Source: Derxia lacustris (GTDB taxonomy: Bacteria; Pseudomonadota; Gammaproteobacteria; Burkholderiales; Burkholderiaceae_E). From it: a stretch of 64,000 bases of DNA. Made by a program: the position numbers and the translations under genes. The stretch is from contig NZ_MUHU01000010.1 of the NCBI RefSeq assembly GCF_002105195.1, positions 124,001-188,000 of the forward strand. The letters are read 5' to 3'. Below, piece by piece: positions 50,301-58,631 of the stretch. Below the pieces are notes generated by a model, which searched no databases, was not told the origin of the DNA, and saw only the letters and a list, made by a program, of their open reading frames with translations. The number at the start of each line of letters is the position of its first letter. The stretch's first letter is position 1.

Positions 50301-51649
50301 CCGTCGGCCACCGCGCGCCCGCTCGGCGCCTCCACGAACGGGAACTGCTCGATGTCGACCAGCCGCAGCGACTTCATCCGCAGGATCACCGCCGCCAGCG
50401 ACGAGCGCAGGATTTCCGGATCGGTGAAGCGCGAGCGGTTGTTGAAATCGGCCTCGTCGTAGAGCCGGATGCAGATGCCCGCCGCAACCCGCCCGCAACG
50501 CCCCGCGCGCTGATTGGCCGAGGCCTGACTGATCGGCTCGACCTGCAACTGCTCGACCTTCTGCCGATAGCTGTAGCGCTTGACGCGCGCCGTCCCGGTA
50601 TCGATGACGTAGCGGATGCCCGGCACGGTCAGCGAGGTCTCGGCCACATTGGTCGCCAGCACGATGCGGCGGTTGTTGCCCGTGGGCCGGAACACGCGGT
50701 CCTGCTCCTCGGCCGACAGCCGCGCGAACAGCGGGATCACCTCGGGATGGACGCCGCCGCGCGTGTGATGCTGCTTGCGCAGCGCCTCGGCGGCCTCGCG
50801 GATTTCGCGCTCGCCGGGCAGGAACACGAGGATGTCGCCGCGCCCTTCGCTCGACAGTTCGTCGACCGCGTCGAGGATGGCGTCGTTGAGGTCGCGCTCC
50901 TCGCGGTCGCGCGCGCGGACTGCGTCGGCGCGGGCGCCGGCCGGGTCGGTGGCCGGGCGCTGGCGCGATTCGTCCATGCGCGGGTCGCCGTAGGGCCGGT
51001 AGCGCACCTCGACCGGATACATCCGACCGCTGACCTCGATGACCGGCGCCGGCCCCTTGGCCGAGGCGAAATGCTCGGCAAAGCGCGCCGCGTCGATGGT
51101 CGCCGACGTGACGACGATCTTCAGGTCGGGCCGGCGCGGCAGGATCTGGCGCAGATAGCCGAGCAGGAAGTCGATGTTGAGCGACCGCTCGTGCGCCTCG
51201 TCGATGATGATCGTGTCGTAGGCGCGCAGCAGCGGATCGCTCTGGGTCTCGGCCAGCAGCACGCCGTCGGTCATCAGCTTGACCGAGGCGCCCGGCGACA
51301 GCTTGTCGTTGAAGCGGATCTTGTAGCCCACGTGCTCGCCCACCGGCGAGCCGATCTCGACCGCGATGCGCTTGGCGACCGACGTGGCCGCGAGCCGGCG
51401 CGGCTGGGTGTGGCCGATGAGGCCGGTGCCGCCCGCGCCCAGCCCGCGTCCGAGCGCGAGACAGATCTTGGGCAACTGGGTGGTCTTGCCCGAACCAGTC
51501 TCGCCGCTGACGACGACGACCTGATGCTCGCGCAGCGCGCGCGTGATCTCGTCACGCCGGGCGCTGACCGGCAGCTCTTCGGGAAAGGTGATGGGAGGGA
51601 CGGGGTTGGCTGGCGGGCGCCGTTCGGCCCGGACGCGGGGTTCTTGCAT
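47384..51649 (-). CDS. hrpA: ATP-dependent RNA helicase HrpA
   Basis: Large DEAH-box RNA helicase, linked in E. coli to mRNA processing and ribosome rescue. ATG 51649 gives 1421 residues; the frame is open 132 bp further upstream into argA territory. Motifs: GETGSGKTTQLPK (about residue 48), TQPRRLAA, DEAH, TSATID, LVFLPGEREIRE-type segment and QRAGRCGR, followed by the helicase-associated, OB-fold and long DUF3418 C-terminal regions. An Ala/Gly/Pro-rich stretch (about residues 1085-1150) separates C-terminal parts and looks like a lineage-specific linker. Divergent from argA across 56 bp. Confidence 0.95.
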   Translation of the reverse strand: MQEPRVRAERRPPANPVPPITFPEELPVSARRDEITRALREHQVVVVSGETGSGKTTQLPKICLALGRGLGAGGTGLIGHTQPRRLAATSVAKRIAVEIGSPVGEHVGYKIRFNDKLSPGASVKLMTDGVLLAETQSDPLLRAYDTIIIDEAHERSLNIDFLLGYLRQILPRRPDLKIVVTSATIDAARFAEHFASAKGPAPVIEVSGRMYPVEVRYRPYGDPRMDESRQRPATDPAGARADAVRARDREERDLNDAILDAVDELSSEGRGDILVFLPGEREIREAAEALRKQHHTRGGVHPEVIPLFARLSAEEQDRVFRPTGNNRRIVLATNVAETSLTVPGIRYVIDTGTARVKRYSYRQKVEQLQVEPISQASANQRAGRCGRVAAGICIRLYDEADFNNRSRFTDPEILRSSLAAVILRMKSLRLVDIEQFPFVEAPSGRAVADGYALLQELGALDERNELTAIGRELARLPLDPRIGRMLIAARDSGCLADVTVIAAALSTQDPRERPPMGAGAAVEQAADIANKRFADERSEFLAILKRWAFHEHALQHKKSNARLRDELKANFLNPLRMREWRDVHGQLHSTMAELGWDFGSAPAAAPAAETPAPAGDTTARRGCPQAPSAEPDHLDAAFKRIEALSKDAVAYERLHSAILAGLLGNIGCKTDDDGKQQRDAFYTGARGIRFLIWPGSTMAKKAGRWLMAAELVETSRLFARTVARIEPEWLEKLAPHLLVRNHSDPHWEKRSGRVSAFERATLYGLTIYHGRRVPFAKLDATQARDIFIRNALVEGDYEPRDRGAAAMLEHNLKLVREIEQLEHKSRRLDVLVDETLIHAFYDALLPPEAVGAVEFEGWYRDTARQQPRLLFLSRDDVMRHEAAGITTDQFPKKTNFGGVEMALDYHFEPGSPRDGVTLSVPLYALNLVSEARCDWLVPGMVKEKAQLLIKSLPQKLRRHCVPLPEYAEGFVARHPAAGDGDLVLALIADLRAQRQLNVLVSDFKRETLPAHLAMNFRVVDEHGRQLGIGRSLGALRAELGRNARAEFQKLAAAVAMPGLIGDGVAPAEAAGPGAPAATAPARAGLAGLQGLAGALRAGGGNGGKAGATQPPGHAGAPNAAGKGAPAGKPQSGPARLDGDAQFTDWTFGELPELVEIQRKGGQVLIGYPALVDADTHCRLEVFDEPDEAARAHRRGLKRLVALQLKEPLKYLDKNIPGLSQMAVQFMSLGSQAELKQQILDLALERACLADPLPATAEQFRARVQDGRGRLSLLAQEIARLAAGILAEYAAALKKLPQVKAFAPTHADIAGQLGALMTPDFLARHPYAQLAHFPRYLKGIGARIDKQRADPARDSARLAELQPLLTHLQRKLAARKGVADARLDEFRWLLEELRISLFAQELRTPMPVSVKRLQKVWEALRD

Positions 51650-51705
51650 CGCGCGGATTATAGAATTTCGTCCCTTTTTCCCCTGACCCAGACTGACCTT
51701 CCATC

Positions 51706-53100
51706 GTGTCCGAGCCACCTGCTGCCACCCTCGCGCCTGCCCCCGCCACCGTGCCCTATTCCCCAGCCTCTCCCGCCGCACCCGACGACGCCGCCAGCCG
51801 CGCCCAGTTCGTCGACTGGTTCCGCGCCGTCGCGCCCTACATCCACGCGTTCAAGCGCAAGGTCTTCGTCATCGCCTTCCCCGGCGAGATGGTGCAGGCC
51901 GGCAAGCTCACGCAAACCGTGCAGGACGTGGCGCTGCTGCGCGCGCTCGGCATTCGCGTGGTGGTCGTGCACGGCTGCCGACCGCAGATCGAGGAACAGC
52001 TGCGGCTGCGCAACGCCGAAAGCCGCTTCCACGCCGGCCGCCGCATCACCGACGACGCCACGCTCGAATGCGCCAAGGAAGCCTCGGGAGAAATCCGGCT
52101 CGACATCGAGGCCGCGTTCTCGCAGGGCCTAGCCAACACGCCGATGGCCAATGCCGACATCCGCGTGATGTCGGGCAACTTCGTGACCGCCAAGCCGGTC
52201 GGCGTGGTCGACGGCGTCGATTACGAGCACACCGGCGTGGTGCGCAAGATCGCCATCGACCAGATCCAGCTCGCGCTCAATTCGCGCGCCGTCGTGCTGC
52301 TGTCGCCGCTCGGTTTCTCGCCCACCGGCGAGGCCTTCAACCTGTCGATGGAAGACGTGGCGACCAGCATCGCCATCGCCCTGCGCGCCGAGAAGCTCAT
52401 CTTCCTCACCGAAATCCCCGGCGTGGTCAACGAACTCGGCGAGCTCATCCGCGAGATTTCCGAGCGCTCGGTCAAGTCGCTGCTGGCCACCGGCCGGCTC
52501 GAAGCCGACACCGCCGTCTATCTGCAAAGCTGCCTGCGCGCCTGCGAGGCCGACGTGCCGCGCGCCCACATGATCCCGTTCAGCATCGACGGCGCGGCAC
52601 TGCTCGAAGTCTTCACCCACGACGGCGTCGGCACGATGGTGAGCCGCGACGACCTGGAATTTCTGCGCGAAGCCGGGCCCGACGACGTCGGCGCCATCCT
52701 CACGCTGATCGAGCCGCTCGAAGCCGACGGCACGCTCGTACCGCGCGGCCGTGGCGTGATCGAGCGCGACATCTCCGCCTTCTCGATCATCGAGCACGAC
52801 CGGCGCATCTTTGGCTGCGCCGCCTTGCATGCCTATCCCGACCAGCGCATGGGCGAGATGGCCTGCCTCACCGTGCTGCCCGACGCGCAAGGCATGGGTG
52901 ACGGCGAACGGCTGCTCAAGCACATCGAGCAGCGCGCCCGCGAAGAAGGCCTCAACCGCATCTTCGTGCTCACCACCCGCACTGCGCACTGGTTTCTCAA
53001 GCGCGGATTCGTGCAGGGCAGCCTCGATTCGCTGCCGCCCGAAAAGCAGCGCGCCATCGACCGCTCGCGCAACAGTCAGGTCTACATCAAGCAGCTCTAG
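51706..53100 (+). CDS. argA: Amino-acid N-acetyltransferase (N-acetylglutamate synthase)
   Basis: First enzyme of arginine synthesis, acetylating glutamate. A GTG start at 51706 gives 464 residues. The N-terminus carries an Ala/Pro tail of about 30 residues, then an amino-acid-kinase-like regulatory domain (FVIAFPGEMVQAGKL; VVVHGCRPQIEEQL; VLLSPLGFSPTGEAFNLS) and a C-terminal GNAT acetyltransferase domain (about residues 320-464: CAALHAYPDQRMGEMACLTV; GDGERLLKHIEQRA). This ArgA architecture is standard. Arginine feedback inhibition is expected from the family. Confidence 0.95.
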   Translation: MSEPPAATLAPAPATVPYSPASPAAPDDAASRAQFVDWFRAVAPYIHAFKRKVFVIAFPGEMVQAGKLTQTVQDVALLRALGIRVVVVHGCRPQIEEQLRLRNAESRFHAGRRITDDATLECAKEASGEIRLDIEAAFSQGLANTPMANADIRVMSGNFVTAKPVGVVDGVDYEHTGVVRKIAIDQIQLALNSRAVVLLSPLGFSPTGEAFNLSMEDVATSIAIALRAEKLIFLTEIPGVVNELGELIREISERSVKSLLATGRLEADTAVYLQSCLRACEADVPRAHMIPFSIDGAALLEVFTHDGVGTMVSRDDLEFLREAGPDDVGAILTLIEPLEADGTLVPRGRGVIERDISAFSIIEHDRRIFGCAALHAYPDQRMGEMACLTVLPDAQGMGDGERLLKHIEQRAREEGLNRIFVLTTRTAHWFLKRGFVQGSLDSLPPEKQRAIDRSRNSQVYIKQL

Positions 53101-53167
53101 CCCGGGCGCGGCGCGCGAGTACCGGCACCGCGCCAGGGAGTACCGGCAATTCGCCTGGCATCGCCAA

Positions 53168-53202
53168 AACAAAAAAACCCGCGATTTGCGGGTTTTTTTG
53201 TT
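53168..53202. terminator. Bidirectional intrinsic terminator
   Basis: AACAAAAAAACCCGC, loop GATTT, GCGGGTTTTTTTGTT: a perfect 15-bp stem ending in A/T runs. It serves argA (plus) and the NarL-type regulator (minus). Confidence 0.95.
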
Positions 53203-53239
53203 GCAAAGCAATCCGGCAGTCGTAAAGCACTGCGCCGGA

Positions 53240-53941
53240 TCAGTTGCCGCGCTCGACCCACTGAGTGGCAAAACGCGTCAGTTCAGCCGCCTTGCGAATG
53301 CCAAGCTTTTCACGCAAGTTGGCACGATGCGCCTCGATGGTCTTGGCGCTGCGCCCGAGTTTCTCGGCGATGTCCTGAACCGAAAGCCCCTGACCGATCA
53401 GCCGCAGAATCTCGAATTCGCGGTCGGTGAGATTGTCGATGAAACTCACCGAATCGCCGGCATTCAGGTAGCGCTGCAGCATGATCGTCTGCATGCGATC
53501 GCTGACGTAAACGCCGCCCTTCAACACCTTGCGAATTGCCAGCAGCAGCCGATCCGAGGCTTCCTGCTTCATCACATAGCCCTTGGCCCCGGCGCGATAG
53601 GCCCGATCGCTGTAGAGCGACTCGTCGTGCATGCTCATCATGATGATGGGCAATTCGGGGCGAATTTCCACCAGCCGCTTCACCAGATCGATACCGCTCA
53701 TGCCCGGCATCGAAATATCGACGATTGCCAGATCAAGTTCGGTATTGCTGATGACATTGATCGCTTCTTCAGCATCGCCAGCTTCGGCAACCACCCGCAA
53801 ATCGGGTTCGCGATGGAGCAGTTCGGCAATGCCATGGCGCACGATGGTGTGGTCGTCGACGATGACGATTCGTGCAGGTGCCTGCGGTTCGATTGCGCCG
53901 TTGGCGCCAGCCGTTTCATTGCCAGGCTGTTCGTTGATCAT
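53240..53941 (-). CDS. NarL/FixJ-family response regulator
   Basis: Two-component regulator coupled to the preceding kinase by a 4-bp overlap. The 233-residue protein has an N-terminal tail of about 22 residues, a receiver domain (IVIVDDHTIVRHGIAELL; phospho-Asp in LDLAIVDISMPGMSG; Lys in YVMKQEA) and a LuxR helix-turn-helix (LTDREFEILRLIGQGLSVQD; SAKTIEAHRANLREKLG). Codon use is less GC-rich than in nearby genes. Targets are unknown. Confidence 0.94.
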   Translation of the reverse strand: MINEQPGNETAGANGAIEPQAPARIVIVDDHTIVRHGIAELLHREPDLRVVAEAGDAEEAINVISNTELDLAIVDISMPGMSGIDLVKRLVEIRPELPIIMMSMHDESLYSDRAYRAGAKGYVMKQEASDRLLLAIRKVLKGGVYVSDRMQTIMLQRYLNAGDSVSFIDNLTDREFEILRLIGQGLSVQDIAEKLGRSAKTIEAHRANLREKLGIRKAAELTRFATQWVERGN

Positions 53942-54648
53942 TCCAATTCTCCGTCTCCGGGCGGTTCCTCGAGCGTCTGAGCCTTGCGCTCGTCTACCGT
54001 CACCGAAACCCCTACCGGTCTTTGCAGCTTGCGAAACGCAATCTTAGCGCCGATAAGCTGGGCCCGATAACGCATTCCTGCCAATCCCATTCCAGAATTG
54101 TTGTCGACGTCGCTTGCAAACAGCGCACCGTCGTTGGAAATGGTAAGAACAATGTTCGAATGCTTTCCGCCGCGTCGCGGCTTGAGTTCGAGCTCGATAT
54201 CGATGCGGTTGGGATGGCCATGCTTGATGGCGTTATTCACCGCTTCCTGCGCAATCCGGAACAGATGATGCGAAACATACTGACTGACGATGTGGACCGG
54301 TTCGTCATTGATGAAGCGGCATTCGATCTTGAATAGATCGGCCACATCGATCGCCATCTGGCGCAAGGCCGACATCAAGGCGTTGTCCTCGTCGCCCACC
54401 GGACGCAATCCATGCGCCAGATTTCGCGTCATGGAGACGGAACGATTGATGAGTTGAACCAGCTTTTCAGCATCGCTGGCTTCTGCGGCACCCTTGTCGG
54501 CGAGCTTGCGCGCAAGGGCCTTGGCCAGAAATGCAATGCCGGTCAGATGCTGACCGAGCCCATCATGCAATTCCTGACCGATGCGTTCTTGTTCGCGCTC
54601 GGTCGCCTTCAGGATGCTGCGCTGCATTGGAATTACAATGCTGTTCAC
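53938..54648 (-). CDS. Soluble sensorless histidine kinase (HisKA_3 + HATPase)
   Basis: NarL-class kinase consisting only of transmitter domains. GTG at 54648 is chosen because GGAGG precedes it by 4 bp; 236 residues. The phospho-His lies in RIGQELHDGLGQHLTGIAF near residue 28; the ATP lid includes FRIAQEAVNNAIKHGHP, TISNDGALF and SGMGLAGMRYRA. No membrane, PAS, GAF or Cache segment precedes it, although relatives usually have one; either the signal arrives through a partner protein or a sensory part was lost. Base composition is visibly lower in GC than the flanks. Confidence 0.9.
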   Translation of the reverse strand: MNSIVIPMQRSILKATEREQERIGQELHDGLGQHLTGIAFLAKALARKLADKGAAEASDAEKLVQLINRSVSMTRNLAHGLRPVGDEDNALMSALRQMAIDVADLFKIECRFINDEPVHIVSQYVSHHLFRIAQEAVNNAIKHGHPNRIDIELELKPRRGGKHSNIVLTISNDGALFASDVDNNSGMGLAGMRYRAQLIGAKIAFRKLQRPVGVSVTVDERKAQTLEEPPGDGELE

Positions 54649-54734
54649 ATTACCTCCGAACGGGCGGGTTTCGAGTCTAACCCAGCTGAAGCGACGCCCG
54701 CCGACAACCGAGCAGCACTCACACGAGGCCCGCC

Positions 54735-55010
54735 ATGCCGCGCACCATCCATTGCATCAAACTCGACAAGGAAGCCGAAGGTCTCGACTTCGCCCCCTAC
54801 CCCGGCGAACTCGGCAAGCGCATCTATGAACAGGTCAGCAAGGAAGCCTGGCAGGGCTGGCTCAAGCACCAGACCATGCTGGTCAACGAGAACCGCCTGA
54901 GCCTGGCCGACCCCCGCGCGCGCCAATACCTGGCCAAGCAGATGGAGAACCATTTCTTCGGCGACGGTGCCGACGCGGCCCAGGGCTACGTGCCGCCGAC
55001 CGCTGCCTGA
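54735..55010 (+). CDS. yggX: Probable Fe(2+)-trafficking protein YggX
   Basis: Small cytoplasmic protein that protects Fe-S clusters from oxidative damage and is proposed to handle Fe(II). The 91-residue product matches the family almost end to end: [56 protein letters not shown] and [12 protein letters not shown], including the conserved N-terminal Cys. It is divergent from the sensorless kinase. A ribosome site is not strong. Confidence 0.96.
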   Translation: MPRTIHCIKLDKEAEGLDFAPYPGELGKRIYEQVSKEAWQGWLKHQTMLVNENRLSLADPRARQYLAKQMENHFFGDGADAAQGYVPPTAA

Positions 55011-55044
55011 GCGACGGAAGCTGCCAGCGGCAACGCCGGCAGCT

Positions 55045-55095
55045 GCAAATGCAAACGGCGGAACGCAGTCGATGCGTTCCGCCGTTTGCATTTGC
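55045..55095. terminator. Perfect 23-bp hairpin between yggX and phoU
   Basis: A 23-nt arm beginning GCAAATGCAAACGGCGG is followed by a 5-nt loop (GTCGA) and its exact complement. It separates convergent yggX and phoU. There is no T-run after either arm, so it is a strong-stem terminator or a transcript-end stabiliser. Confidence 0.75.
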
Positions 55096-55128
55096 GGGAG
55101 CGGCCAGCTCGGCCGCCCCAGGGAGCGA

Positions 55129-55830
55129 TCAGTCGCGCACGACGCTCTGCTCGAACTCCTCGATCGCCAGATGCCGCACATCGCGGCCCTTGACCATGTA
55201 GATCACGTATTCGCACATGTTCTTGGAATGGTCGCCGATGCGTTCGAGCGCCTTGGCGATGAACAGCAGCTCGATGGCACGCGAGATGGTGCGCGGGTCT
55301 TCCATCATGTGCGTGATGAGCTGGCGGATGATCGAGGCGTACTCGACATCGACCGCTTCGTCTTCCAGCACCACGGCCGTGGCCCCGGCCACATCCAGCC
55401 GCGCATAGGCATCGAGCGCACGGCGCAGCATGCCGATCGCGGTGTTTTCCAGATGCTTGAGTTCCACGCGCGGCAGATGGACCCGATTGGCCTCGGTGAT
55501 GGCCTGGGCCATGCGCGAGATCTTCACCGCCTCGTCGCCGACCCGTTCGAGGTCGGTAATCATCTTGATGATGGTGTGGATTACCCGCAGGTCGCCGGCC
55601 GCCGGCTGGCGCCGCGCAATCATCTGCGTGCAAGCCTCGTCGATCTCGATTTCGAGCCGGTTGACCTGCTGGTCGCCCGAAACCACCGAGTTCACCAGCG
55701 CGAGATCGCCGCTGTCGAGCGCCTCGACCGCCTTGCTGATCTGCTGCTCGACGAGCCCGCCCATCTGCAGAACCTTGTTGCGGACCGCTTCGAGTTCGCT
55801 GTCGTATTGCTTGGAGGTGTGATCGCTCAT
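55129..55830 (-). CDS. phoU: Phosphate signalling regulator PhoU
   Basis: Cytoplasmic two-repeat helical protein that links Pst transport to the PhoR/PhoB system and limits phosphate uptake. ATG 55830 gives 233 residues; the open frame extends upstream without PhoU-like sequence. Both metal-binding repeats show E/DxxxD patterns (ITDLERVGDEAVKISRMAQA; LLFIAKALERIGDHSKNMCE). It is far from the pst genes (about 51 kb) and sits beside rpiA. A second phoU could exist after pstB beyond the left edge. Confidence 0.95.
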   Translation of the reverse strand: MSDHTSKQYDSELEAVRNKVLQMGGLVEQQISKAVEALDSGDLALVNSVVSGDQQVNRLEIEIDEACTQMIARRQPAAGDLRVIHTIIKMITDLERVGDEAVKISRMAQAITEANRVHLPRVELKHLENTAIGMLRRALDAYARLDVAGATAVVLEDEAVDVEYASIIRQLITHMMEDPRTISRAIELLFIAKALERIGDHSKNMCEYVIYMVKGRDVRHLAIEEFEQSVVRD

Positions 55831-55891
55831 CTGGACACTCTGGTGGGGCGTGGAGCTTCGGAAGCTATCGGTGGCGTATGACGCTCGGATG

Positions 55892-56608
55892 TCATTTCGC
55901 AGGCACGGCGGCCACGAGCGTGCGAACGCCCTTGGTCGTGCCCAGCAACAGCACATCGGCCGGACGGCGCGCAAAGATGCCGTGGGTGACGATGCCGGGA
56001 ATCTGGTTGAGACGTCCTTCGAGTTCGACCGGGTCGGCGATGCTCAGCCCCTTCACGTCGAGGATGACGCAGCCGTTGTCGGTGAGGAAGGCGCTGCCGT
56101 CGGGCTTGAGCCGCCAGTTCACCTCGACGAGAGGATGCTCCTTGGCCAGCTTCATCAGCTCGCGCGCGACGTAACTGCGTGCCAGCGGAATCACCTCGAC
56201 CGGCAGCGGAAACTTGCCGAGCTTGTCGACGAGCTTGGATTCGTCGGCGATGCAGACGAACTTGTCGGCCACCGCCGCGACGATCTTCTCGCGCGTCTGG
56301 GCGCCGCCGCCGCCCTTGATCATGTGCATGCCGGCGTCGATCTCGTCGGCGCCGTCCACGTACACCGGGATGTCGCGCACGCTGTTGAGATCGAGCACCT
56401 CGATGCCGTGCTTCTTGAGCCGAATGGCGCTGCGTTCGCTGCTGGCCACGGTGCCGGCGATCTCGCGCGCAAACGGCGCGAGCGCATCGATGAAGAGATC
56501 GGCCGTGGAGCCGGTGCCGATGCCGAGCACGGCGCCGGTGCCCAGATAGGGCTTGATGGAGTCGATCGCGGCCTGCGCGACGGCTTGCTTGAGTTCGTCC
56601 TGAGTCAT
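55892..56608 (-). CDS. rpiA: Ribose-5-phosphate isomerase A
   Basis: Interconverts ribose 5-phosphate and ribulose 5-phosphate in the pentose phosphate pathway. ATG 56608 gives 238 residues. Family segments: [16 protein letters not shown] (phosphate loop), [19 protein letters not shown], the catalytic-site [23 protein letters not shown] and [12 protein letters not shown]. It lies 61 bp before phoU on the same strand and may share its transcript. Confidence 0.96.
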   Translation of the reverse strand: MTQDELKQAVAQAAIDSIKPYLGTGAVLGIGTGSTADLFIDALAPFAREIAGTVASSERSAIRLKKHGIEVLDLNSVRDIPVYVDGADEIDAGMHMIKGGGGAQTREKIVAAVADKFVCIADESKLVDKLGKFPLPVEVIPLARSYVARELMKLAKEHPLVEVNWRLKPDGSAFLTDNGCVILDVKGLSIADPVELEGRLNQIPGIVTHGIFARRPADVLLLGTTKGVRTLVAAVPAK

Positions 56609-56699
56609 GGTCCCGACCGTAGCTAGTGTGCCGGGCCAGTGTATCAGCGGGCACATGACGCACTGCGCAAGAAGCCTGCCAGTCGCTGACTGCCAGAAC

Positions 56700-56726
56700 G
56701 CGGACCGGCCCGTCGAGCCGGTCCGC
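56700..56726 (-). terminator. Hairpin ending the pyruvate dehydrogenase operon
   Basis: GCGGACCGGC, 7-nt loop, GCCGGTCCGC: a perfect 10-bp GC stem 6 bp after the lpdA stop. It lacks a U-tract. Confidence 0.6.
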
Positions 56727-56732
56727 GCCGCC

Positions 56733-58550
56733 TTACTTCTTGCGCATCGGCGGCAGGTCGGTGCAGACGCCTTCGGCCACCTCGGCCGCCATGCCGATCG
56801 ACTCGCCGAGCGTCGGATGCGGATGGATGGTCTTGGCGATGTCCACCACGTCGGCGCCCATCTCGATGGCCAGCGCCACCTCGCCGATGAAGTCGCCCGC
56901 ATGCGTGCCGACGATGGCGCCGCCAATGATGCGATGCGATTCCTCGTCGAAGATGAGCTTGGTGAAGCCTTCATCGCGCGTGTTGGCGATGGCGCGACCC
57001 GACGCCGCCCACGGGAACTTGCCGACCTTGACCTTGATGCCGGCCTTCTTCGCTTCTTCCTCGGTGGTGCCGACCCAGGCCACTTCCGGATCGGTATAGG
57101 CCACGCCCGGAATCACGCGCGCGTCGAAGAAGCTCTTCTGGCCGGCGGCCGCCTCGGCAGCCACATGCGCCTCATGCACCGCCTTGTGCGCCAGCATCGG
57201 CTGGCCGACCAGATCGCCGATGGCGAAGATGTGCGGCACATTGGTGCGCAGCTGCTTGTCGACCGGGATGAAGCCGCGATCGGTCACCGCCACGCCGGCG
57301 TTCTCGGCGCCGATCTTCTTGCCGTTGGGGCTGCGGCCCACGGCCACCAGCACCAGGTCGTAGAGCTGGGGCTCGGCCGGCGCCTGCTCGCCCTCGAACG
57401 TGACGGCGATGCCTTCGGGCCTGGCTTCGACGCCGACCGTGCGCGTCTTGAGCATGATCTTGTCGAAGCGCTTGGCGTTGTACTTCTGCCAGACGTTGAC
57501 CAGATCGCGGTCGGGGCCGGCCATCAGGCCGTCGAGCATCTCGACCACGTCGATGCGCGCGCCGAGGGTGGAGTACACCGTGGCCATTTCCAGCCCGATG
57601 ATGCCGCCGCCGATGACCAGCATCTTCTTCGGCACCGAGCGCAGTTCGAGCGCGCCGGTGCTGTCGACGATGCGCGGATCCTCGGGCACGAAGGGCAGCT
57701 TCACCGGCTGCGAGCCGGCCGCGATGATGGCCTTGTCGAACTTGATGACCTGCTTCTCGCCCGACAAGTCCTGGCCGGTGCCGGCGGTCAGCGACACCTC
57801 AAGATGATGCTCGTCGATGAAGCGGCCCAGGCCGCGCACCGTGCGCACCTTGCGCGCCTTGGCCATGCCGGCCAGACCGCCGGTGAGCTTGCCGACCACC
57901 TTTTCCTTGTGCGCGCGCAGCTTGTCGATGTCGATCGCGGGCGGCGCAAAGTCGACGCCGAGCGCGCTGAAATGCGAGGCCTCGTCGATGACCGCCGCCA
58001 CATGCAGCAGCGCCTTCGACGGGATGCAGCCGACGTTCAGGCACACGCCGCCAAGCGTCGCGTAGCGCTCGACGATGATCGTGTCCAGGCCCAGATCGGC
58101 CGAGCGGAAGGCGGCCGAATAGCCGCCGGGGCCGGCGCCGAGCACCAGCATCTGGCAAGTGTGGTCGACCTTGCCGGCATAGGCCGAGGCGGCGACGGGC
58201 GCGGGCACCGGCGCGGCGGCCGGTGCGCTCACCGGTGCCGGAGCCGGCGCGGCGGCAGCCGGCGCGGGTGCAGCGGCGGCCGGCGCAGACGCAGGCGCAG
58301 CGGCACCGGCCGCCGCCTCGGCGATCAGGATCACCGTGCCCTTGCTCACCTTGTCGCCGACCTTGACCTTGATCTCCTTCACCACGCCGGCCGAATCCGA
58401 CGGCACTTCCATCGAAGCCTTGTCCGATTCGAGCGTGATGAGGCTCTGCTCCTTCGCGATCGTGTCGCCGGGCTTGACGAGCACTTCGATGACTTCGACC
58501 GCGTCGAAATCGCCGATGTCGGGGACTGTCACTTCGATGTTCTGGCTCAT
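56733..58550 (-). CDS. lpdA: Dihydrolipoyl dehydrogenase with N-terminal lipoyl domain (E3)
   Basis: FAD enzyme that reoxidises dihydrolipoyl groups of the pyruvate dehydrogenase complex. The 605-residue protein has an N-terminal lipoyl domain with the lipoylated Lys in ESDKASMEV (about residue 44), an Ala/Pro linker (residues 80-120), the FAD site [12 protein letters not shown], the redox disulfide [17 protein letters not shown], the NAD site IGGGIIGLE, and the active-site base HPHPTLGE near the C-terminus. Lipoyl-E3 fusions are common in betaproteobacteria and Neisseria. Last gene of aceE-aceF-asmA-lpdA. Confidence 0.96.
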   Translation of the reverse strand: MSQNIEVTVPDIGDFDAVEVIEVLVKPGDTIAKEQSLITLESDKASMEVPSDSAGVVKEIKVKVGDKVSKGTVILIAEAAAGAAAPASAPAAAAPAPAAAAPAPAPVSAPAAAPVPAPVAASAYAGKVDHTCQMLVLGAGPGGYSAAFRSADLGLDTIIVERYATLGGVCLNVGCIPSKALLHVAAVIDEASHFSALGVDFAPPAIDIDKLRAHKEKVVGKLTGGLAGMAKARKVRTVRGLGRFIDEHHLEVSLTAGTGQDLSGEKQVIKFDKAIIAAGSQPVKLPFVPEDPRIVDSTGALELRSVPKKMLVIGGGIIGLEMATVYSTLGARIDVVEMLDGLMAGPDRDLVNVWQKYNAKRFDKIMLKTRTVGVEARPEGIAVTFEGEQAPAEPQLYDLVLVAVGRSPNGKKIGAENAGVAVTDRGFIPVDKQLRTNVPHIFAIGDLVGQPMLAHKAVHEAHVAAEAAAGQKSFFDARVIPGVAYTDPEVAWVGTTEEEAKKAGIKVKVGKFPWAASGRAIANTRDEGFTKLIFDEESHRIIGGAIVGTHAGDFIGEVALAIEMGADVVDIAKTIHPHPTLGESIGMAAEVAEGVCTDLPPMRKK

Positions 58551-58631
58551 CGCATCTCCTGGCTTATTGAGTGAGCGGGCTCGTGGTCCGCTGTGGTCTG
58601 TTCTTGCGAACGAACGGGTAAAGATGAAATT

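Noticed and set aside
47366..52132. Plus-strand open frame of 1588 codons opposite hrpA
   Set aside because: It mirrors the high-GC hrpA frame on the other strand, has repetitive Arg/Leu/Gln/Asp/His composition, no domain-like motif and no ribosome site. hrpA has clear helicase motifs.
53108..53145. Direct repeat GAGTACCGGCA after argA, considered as a repeat array
   Set aside because: Only two copies with a short irregular gap; no spacers or cas genes. Not a CRISPR.
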